From assembly GCA_038240295.1 (NCBI GenBank), contig JBBSDW010000113.1, forward strand, positions 1-10,765: a stretch of 10,765 nucleotides of DNA, read 5' to 3'. This document shows positions 6,971-10,765 of the stretch, piece after piece; within the stretch, counting starts at the first letter, position 1, and each line of letters begins with the position of its first letter. The notes beneath the pieces were generated by a model. The model was not told the origin of the DNA and did not search any database. It saw nothing but the letters and a program-made list of their open reading frames with translations. The DNA is from JABDDM01 sp038240295. GTDB taxonomy: Bacteria; Bacteroidota; Ignavibacteria; Palsa-1295. The position numbers were made by a program, and so were the translations under genes.

Positions 6971-7993
6971 ATGCGTATGCTGGCCCCGACTCGCATCTGT
7001 GTCTTAGTCGGTCTATTAGCCTTTTGTGCAATAGGCTGCGCGAAGCAATCGCCTGCGGTACACTTGATTTGCGGCAGGTGGGACTCCGCCTCGACAAAAG
7101 GGATGATCACGCATGGCGGACACACCGCAAGCGAGGTTGGCGGGAAGATCTACGTCATTGGTGGCTTCTCACTGCAGACGCCGAATGAAGATTCTACGAC
7201 CTTCTTCTCGTCGACTTTGCAGGTCTTCGATGTTGCGAAGAACGAATGGAGCACGCCAACAACGACCGGCACATTTACCCCACGGATCACGCTTACTTCG
7301 AGCGTCGTTGGCGGCAAGATCTATGTGATCGGAGGGTTCAGCAAAAAAGGAGTTTCGCGCGATTTGGAGGTCTTCGACCCGGCAACAAACCACTGGACTA
7401 CACCACAGACGACTGGCCATTTCACGCCTCGGGGCAACCACTGTGCCTCTGTTGTCAACGGAAAGATCTATGTAGTCGGCGGACTCAACATCGATGCAAA
7501 ATTTATCAATTGGGTGGAAGTCTTCGATCCTGCAACAAATGCCTGGAGTACGCTTGAGACGAAAGGGGATTATCTCGGAGGGGAATATTGCAACACTGTT
7601 GTCTTCGAGAGCAAGATCTACCTGATCGGTGGGCATCAAAAGAAAGTTAATCTTAAAAGAGTAGATGTTCTCGATCTCTCAACGAACACCTGGACGCGGA
7701 CAGAACCAAAAGGGCATTACACGGACCGATGCTGCTTTAATTCAAATCTGATCGATGCCCAGATCCATTCAATCGGCGGCGCGAAGGGCGATAGCAATTT
7801 TGACGTCGTTGACACTTTTGACCCTGCGACATACACATGGACGACTTTGCCATACGAAGGGACGTTCACTGGGCGCCACGGCCTAACCTGCACCATGTAC
7901 AACAACAAGATCTACGCGATTGGTGGCGGAAACGACGGTGCGCTGCAGTTACTGAATGAGGTGTTCACGCCTGTTGCACAAGCCACTCATTGA
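6971..7993 (+). CDS. Kelch-repeat lipoprotein, six-bladed propeller
   Basis: This is a 340-residue lipoprotein. The N-terminus (MRMLAPTRICVLVGLLAFCAIGC) is a type II signal peptide with lipobox AIGC, and Cys23 is the lipidated residue. Six kelch motifs follow at even spacing: GGKIYVIGG (57), GGKIYVIGG (114), NGKIYVVGG (163), ESKIYLIGG (213), DAQIHSIGG (262) and NNKIYAIGG (311). Each blade carries a VFDPATNxW-type strand (for example 134-142 and 184-192) and most are joined by a linker of the form G-x-F-T-x-R (100-105, 149-154, 298-302). This predicts one closed six-bladed beta propeller, usually a binding platform rather than an enzyme. Cysteines recur at similar places in blades 3-6 (158, 207, 255, 307). 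The start is the ATG at 6971, with a second ATG at 6977 possible. Its stop codon overlaps the longest possible start of the next gene, suggesting one operon. Ligand or partner is unknown. Confidence 0.92.
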   Translation: MRMLAPTRICVLVGLLAFCAIGCAKQSPAVHLICGRWDSASTKGMITHGGHTASEVGGKIYVIGGFSLQTPNEDSTTFFSSTLQVFDVAKNEWSTPTTTGTFTPRITLTSSVVGGKIYVIGGFSKKGVSRDLEVFDPATNHWTTPQTTGHFTPRGNHCASVVNGKIYVVGGLNIDAKFINWVEVFDPATNAWSTLETKGDYLGGEYCNTVVFESKIYLIGGHQKKVNLKRVDVLDLSTNTWTRTEPKGHYTDRCCFNSNLIDAQIHSIGGAKGDSNFDVVDTFDPATYTWTTLPYEGTFTGRHGLTCTMYNNKIYAIGGGNDGALQLLNEVFTPVAQATH

Positions 7994-8019
7994 TCTCAAC
8001 CTTCGCCTGGTTTTTGGGC

Positions 8020-9117
8020 GTGACAAAGTTTTCGCGCAGATACTTTCGGGCTACTGGTTTCCTGAGCAAGCGTTGGTCGAGATGTATTCTCTTGGCGCTT
8101 CTTTGTCTACTTTGCATCTCATGTGCTAAAGTCTCGAACGCGCCCACCGGCGAGGGTAAGAACATTGAGCGAGCCTTTTATTTCTGGAAATCTGAATTCA
8201 AACTTTCGAGCGCTGAGCGTGCGGCGCTGAGCGCTACACAGTGTAAGAAGATCTACCTAAAATATTTCGATGTCGTCTGGGATGAGCAGCAAAATGCGAC
8301 TGTACCGGTCGCGGTGATACGTTGGATCGACTCGATTCCCTCGGGCATTGAAGTTATCCCGACGATCTTCCTGACGGAGGAGTCGCTGAATCGAACTCCC
8401 GAAGATCAGATCAAGCTGTTGGCACGCAATTGCTTCGACAAGATACTCTCGGTTCACTCTGCACCGAAGGCGCTGCATGAACTCCAGATCGACTGCGACT
8501 GGACTGAGCGCACCACGAAAAAATACTTTCTTTTCCTTCAAGCGCTCCGCTCACGGCTTCCGAAAGACGTACTGCTTTCAGCGACGATCCGGCTGCATCA
8601 GGTGAAATACAGAGCGAAGACGGGAGTGCCGCCTGTCGATCGTGGGATGCTCATGTTCTATAATATGTCGGACTGGCGCGACATCAAGACGAGGAACTCG
8701 ATCTTCGACGCAGAAGTCGCAGATCGTTACATCGACTACGTTCACGATTACCCGCTCCCGCTCGATCTTGCGCTTCCGATCTTTCATTGGTCGATCGTCT
8801 ATCGGAACAACCGATTTTTCGCGATCAAAACCAACGTTGCGCAGGAGGACCTTCGGAAACAAATCGCGATGCACGAAGTATCGGATAGTAAATTCGTAGT
8901 GGATCGCGATACGCTCGCCTTTGGGCTGCCACTCTTGAAAGGCGATATGTTTCGCGCAGAGGCAGTCTCGGCTCAATCGGTTACGAGCGCGAGCGATGCC
9001 GTGCTCCGGCGCATCGCTGCACCATCGCTAACCGTTGCTCTTTTCTCACTGGATAGTTTTTCGCTCGTTCGTTATGAAACTTCGACTTTTGATTCCGTCT
9101 GGACCTTTCGTCCGTAA
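8020..9117 (+). CDS. Conserved lipoprotein of unknown function, possible TIM-barrel/glycosidase-like domain
   Basis: The product has about 365 residues from the GTG at 8020. A TTG at 7990, overlapping the kelch stop as TTGA, would add ten residues. Neither start has a Shine-Dalgarno, and the GTG is preferred because the signal n-region is already long. A basic stretch (SKRWSR) is followed by a hydrophobic core and the lipobox-like LCISC with Cys35 as acceptor; Cys at -3 is slightly unusual. Mature-protein motifs are FYFWKSEF (53-60), LKYFDVVWD (80-88), HELQIDCDWT (153-162), SATIRLHQVKY (187-197), GVPPVDRGMLMFYNM (202-216) and YPLPLDLALPIFHW (244-257). Alternating beta strands ending in acidic or aromatic residues suggest a TIM barrel, and QIDCDWT with its two Asp recalls glycosidase-like families such as DUF3142. 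I recall these motifs from uncharacterised Bacteroidetes proteins, but no function is known to me. The following gene overlaps it by 44 bases. Confidence 0.8.
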   Translation: MTKFSRRYFRATGFLSKRWSRCILLALLCLLCISCAKVSNAPTGEGKNIERAFYFWKSEFKLSSAERAALSATQCKKIYLKYFDVVWDEQQNATVPVAVIRWIDSIPSGIEVIPTIFLTEESLNRTPEDQIKLLARNCFDKILSVHSAPKALHELQIDCDWTERTTKKYFLFLQALRSRLPKDVLLSATIRLHQVKYRAKTGVPPVDRGMLMFYNMSDWRDIKTRNSIFDAEVADRYIDYVHDYPLPLDLALPIFHWSIVYRNNRFFAIKTNVAQEDLRKQIAMHEVSDSKFVVDRDTLAFGLPLLKGDMFRAEAVSAQSVTSASDAVLRRIAAPSLTVALFSLDSFSLVRYETSTFDSVWTFRP

Positions 9118-10765
9118 AGTTCTTGCGTGGGCGGGAGTATTTGTCATCATGGGATGTGCCGGTGGTCAATTGGACCCTGACGAATTTCTAAGCTTCTTCC
9201 AACCTGAGACAAGCACGGTCAATCCGCTTCACATCCACTATCACTTTTCCCCCGACTTCGTTTACCATCGCGAGAATGAATATTACTCAGGCGGATGGCA
9301 CACCCGCGACGATTCGACAGCTGCGTTTGACGATAACGTCCTTGCCTGGAGATCGTATTGTGATAGTGCAGTCGCACCGGAAGCGATCGATAAACTTCTC
9401 TCGTCAAAGTACGAGAATATTTCTTCGTCACTTGCGCCGGGCCGTTCGGCCGCTTCGATCCCTGATTCACTGGGGATGCTGAAGTACCTTGCCGGTCACA
9501 AAAAGTCCGCTGCGATCGGCTATCTCCGGTTCGCACTTCGAGTCAACCAGGTCAATGACTTCGCCGAAATTCCAAGCTTTCATCAAAGCGAAGGCGTTCA
9601 TCACCGCAAAGTCTCGAAGCCAGCAGTCGCACCTCCTGACTTTCTCGACACGGCCATAGCCCGTGCGAATGCAACGAGCGATTCCTATTTACGTCCGCGC
9701 TACGCATTCCAGGCGATCAAACTCGCGGGTGAGCGGAGCAGCTATCCGATGGTAATTAAACTCTATGATCAATATTTCGGCAAGGACACAAGCGAGAGTG
9801 TAATGAAATATTGGGCGCTCAGCCGACTTGCCGGCGCGCACTATTGGCTCGGCGATTCTGCTCGTGCGATATACGAGTTCGCGCAAGTCTTCGATCACTC
9901 CGACTCGAAAAAATATCCGGCCTATCTCTCGATGCGAATTCGCGGATATCAATTCGTCCCTGAGGCATTGCAATACTGCAAGTCGCCTCGCGAGCGCGCC
10001 GCTGTTTACGCACTTGCAGCGATCCAGCCCTACGTTGCCACTATCGGAATGCTGGAGAAGATCGCCCAGGAAAATCCGCAGAGCAGTATGCTCGAACTCG
10101 TGATGGCGCGCGAGATCAACAAAACTGAATACTCCTACTTCAATCAGAACGACAGCTACTATTATCTCGGAGCCGACACCATTCGCAATCGAGCTGCCAA
10201 CGATAGCAGTCTCGATTATTTCGATAAGCTTCGACTCTTTGCACAGCAGCGAACGACCGATACCCGGATCACCGACAAGGCTTTCTGGTTCACCGCACTT
10301 GCCTATCTCGATTATGTTCGCAAAGATTATCCGCAGGCCGAACAGCACTTGAACGCAGCCGCAGCCGCGCCGACAGCGAATCGATTCATCGCGGTTCAGA
10401 TCGCAACGCAGCGATTGACGCTTGCCATTGCCCAGCAAAAGGAGATGACACGCGACTTTGAACTGAAGATCGTGCCCATGCTCAAACCGTTCAACAATGC
10501 GGATTGGCGAATTTCGAATGTCTACTCGACCTCGTGCCGCGCGATCGCCGATCTCTATCGCGCGCATCTACCGAAACTTACGAAGGCAGGCTCTAGATGT
10601 GGAGTCTCGAGCACGGGCTCGAACGCAGTCGAGGCGCCCGTCGCCAAGGCCTATCTCTTCAGCCTAATGGCAACGAATAACTATGCGGCAGGCGCAAGTC
10701 TGCCGGCACCGCAGATGGAAGATTCCGCTTCAGCCATCGTGCTCGATTCCACAATTGCATATTTG
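9074..10765 (+). CDS. TPR-like lipoprotein of unknown function, 5' part
   Basis: The frame is open from the ATG at 9074 to the right edge (564 codons with no stop), so the 3' end lies outside. The N-terminus (MKLRLLIPSGPFVRKVLAWAGVFVIMGC) is a lipoprotein signal with Cys28 as acceptor; the n-region is long, but no better start exists. The mature N-terminus has an aromatic motif, DEFLSFFQPETS (35-46), then YHFSPDFVYHRENEYYSGGW. From about 205 the protein is helical and TPR-like: RPRYAFQAIKLAGE (207-220), YWALSRLAGAHYWLGDSARA with following AIYEFAQVFDHS, and later FWFTALAYLDYVRKDYPQAEQHL. Such helical repeats usually bind other proteins. The start lies inside the preceding gene (44-base overlap), so the two are probably translated together and function together. 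The motifs match, by recollection, an uncharacterised Bacteroidetes family often next to the preceding gene's family. No enzymatic motif is visible. Confidence 0.85.
   Translation, partial: MKLRLLIPSGPFVRKVLAWAGVFVIMGCAGGQLDPDEFLSFFQPETSTVNPLHIHYHFSPDFVYHRENEYYSGGWHTRDDSTAAFDDNVLAWRSYCDSAVAPEAIDKLLSSKYENISSSLAPGRSAASIPDSLGMLKYLAGHKKSAAIGYLRFALRVNQVNDFAEIPSFHQSEGVHHRKVSKPAVAPPDFLDTAIARANATSDSYLRPRYAFQAIKLAGERSSYPMVIKLYDQYFGKDTSESVMKYWALSRLAGAHYWLGDSARAIYEFAQVFDHSDSKKYPAYLSMRIRGYQFVPEALQYCKSPRERAAVYALAAIQPYVATIGMLEKIAQENPQSSMLELVMAREINKTEYSYFNQNDSYYYLGADTIRNRAANDSSLDYFDKLRLFAQQRTTDTRITDKAFWFTALAYLDYVRKDYPQAEQHLNAAAAAPTANRFIAVQIATQRLTLAIAQQKEMTRDFELKIVPMLKPFNNADWRISNVYSTSCRAIADLYRAHLPKLTKAGSRCGVSSTGSNAVEAPVAKAYLFSLMATNNYAAGASLPAPQMEDSASAIVLDSTIAYL

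Noticed and set aside
9689..10567. A 292-codon open frame on the minus strand near the right end
   Set aside because: The plus strand carries an uninterrupted 564-codon lipoprotein frame with signal peptide and TPR-like repeats; the minus frame has no recognisable motif.

Overview
The window looks like chromosomal DNA from a member of the Bacteroidota/Chlorobiota side of the FCB group, possibly an Ignavibacteria- or Kapabacteria-type lineage. That placement is inferred. It rests on a C-terminal type A sorting domain of the type IX secretion system (T9SS), an LptF/LptG-type LPS exporter permease, a TAnnTTTG promoter element of the kind used by Bacteroidota sigma factors, weak or absent Shine-Dalgarno sequences, and a pair of lipoprotein families that I recall from Bacteroidetes genomes. 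Base composition is roughly balanced and similar throughout, and I see no phage, IS, tRNA, rRNA or CRISPR feature.

Layout. (1) 1-1095 (+) is the 3' part of a large secreted protein: the end of a gingipain-like (C25-type) domain, a fibronectin-III-like module and a T9SS sorting domain. (2) 1096-1513 is a 418-base gap between convergent genes that holds a compact palindromic element (about 1302-1361) and no convincing gene. (3) 1514-2602 (-) encodes an LptF/LptG permease. (4) 2672-6871 (+) is a tight three-gene cluster transcribed divergently from it: a LipM/LplA-family lipoate-pathway acyltransferase, PanB, and an 841-residue nucleotidyltransferase/phosphohexomutase-like fusion. (5) 6971 to the right edge (+) is a second three-gene cluster in which every product has a lipoprotein signal: a six-bladed kelch protein, a conserved protein resembling TIM-barrel/glycosidase-like families, and a long TPR-like protein cut by the window edge. 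The last two pairs overlap (4 and 44 bases), and a TACTTTTG box lies just upstream of the first gene.

How they may work together. The first cluster is housekeeping: protein lipoylation, pantothenate/CoA synthesis and sugar-nucleotide supply. The permease serves outer-membrane LPS transport. The most interesting part is the right-hand lipoprotein cluster: three probably envelope-anchored proteins made from overlapping genes. The second and third belong, by motif recollection, to uncharacterised families often found side by side. They may form a cell-surface or periplasmic complex of unknown function. A second point of interest is the fusion enzyme, whose phosphomannomutase half has lost the catalytic serine loop, the metal-binding Asp loop and the sugar- and phosphate-binding loops, so it is probably not a mutase.
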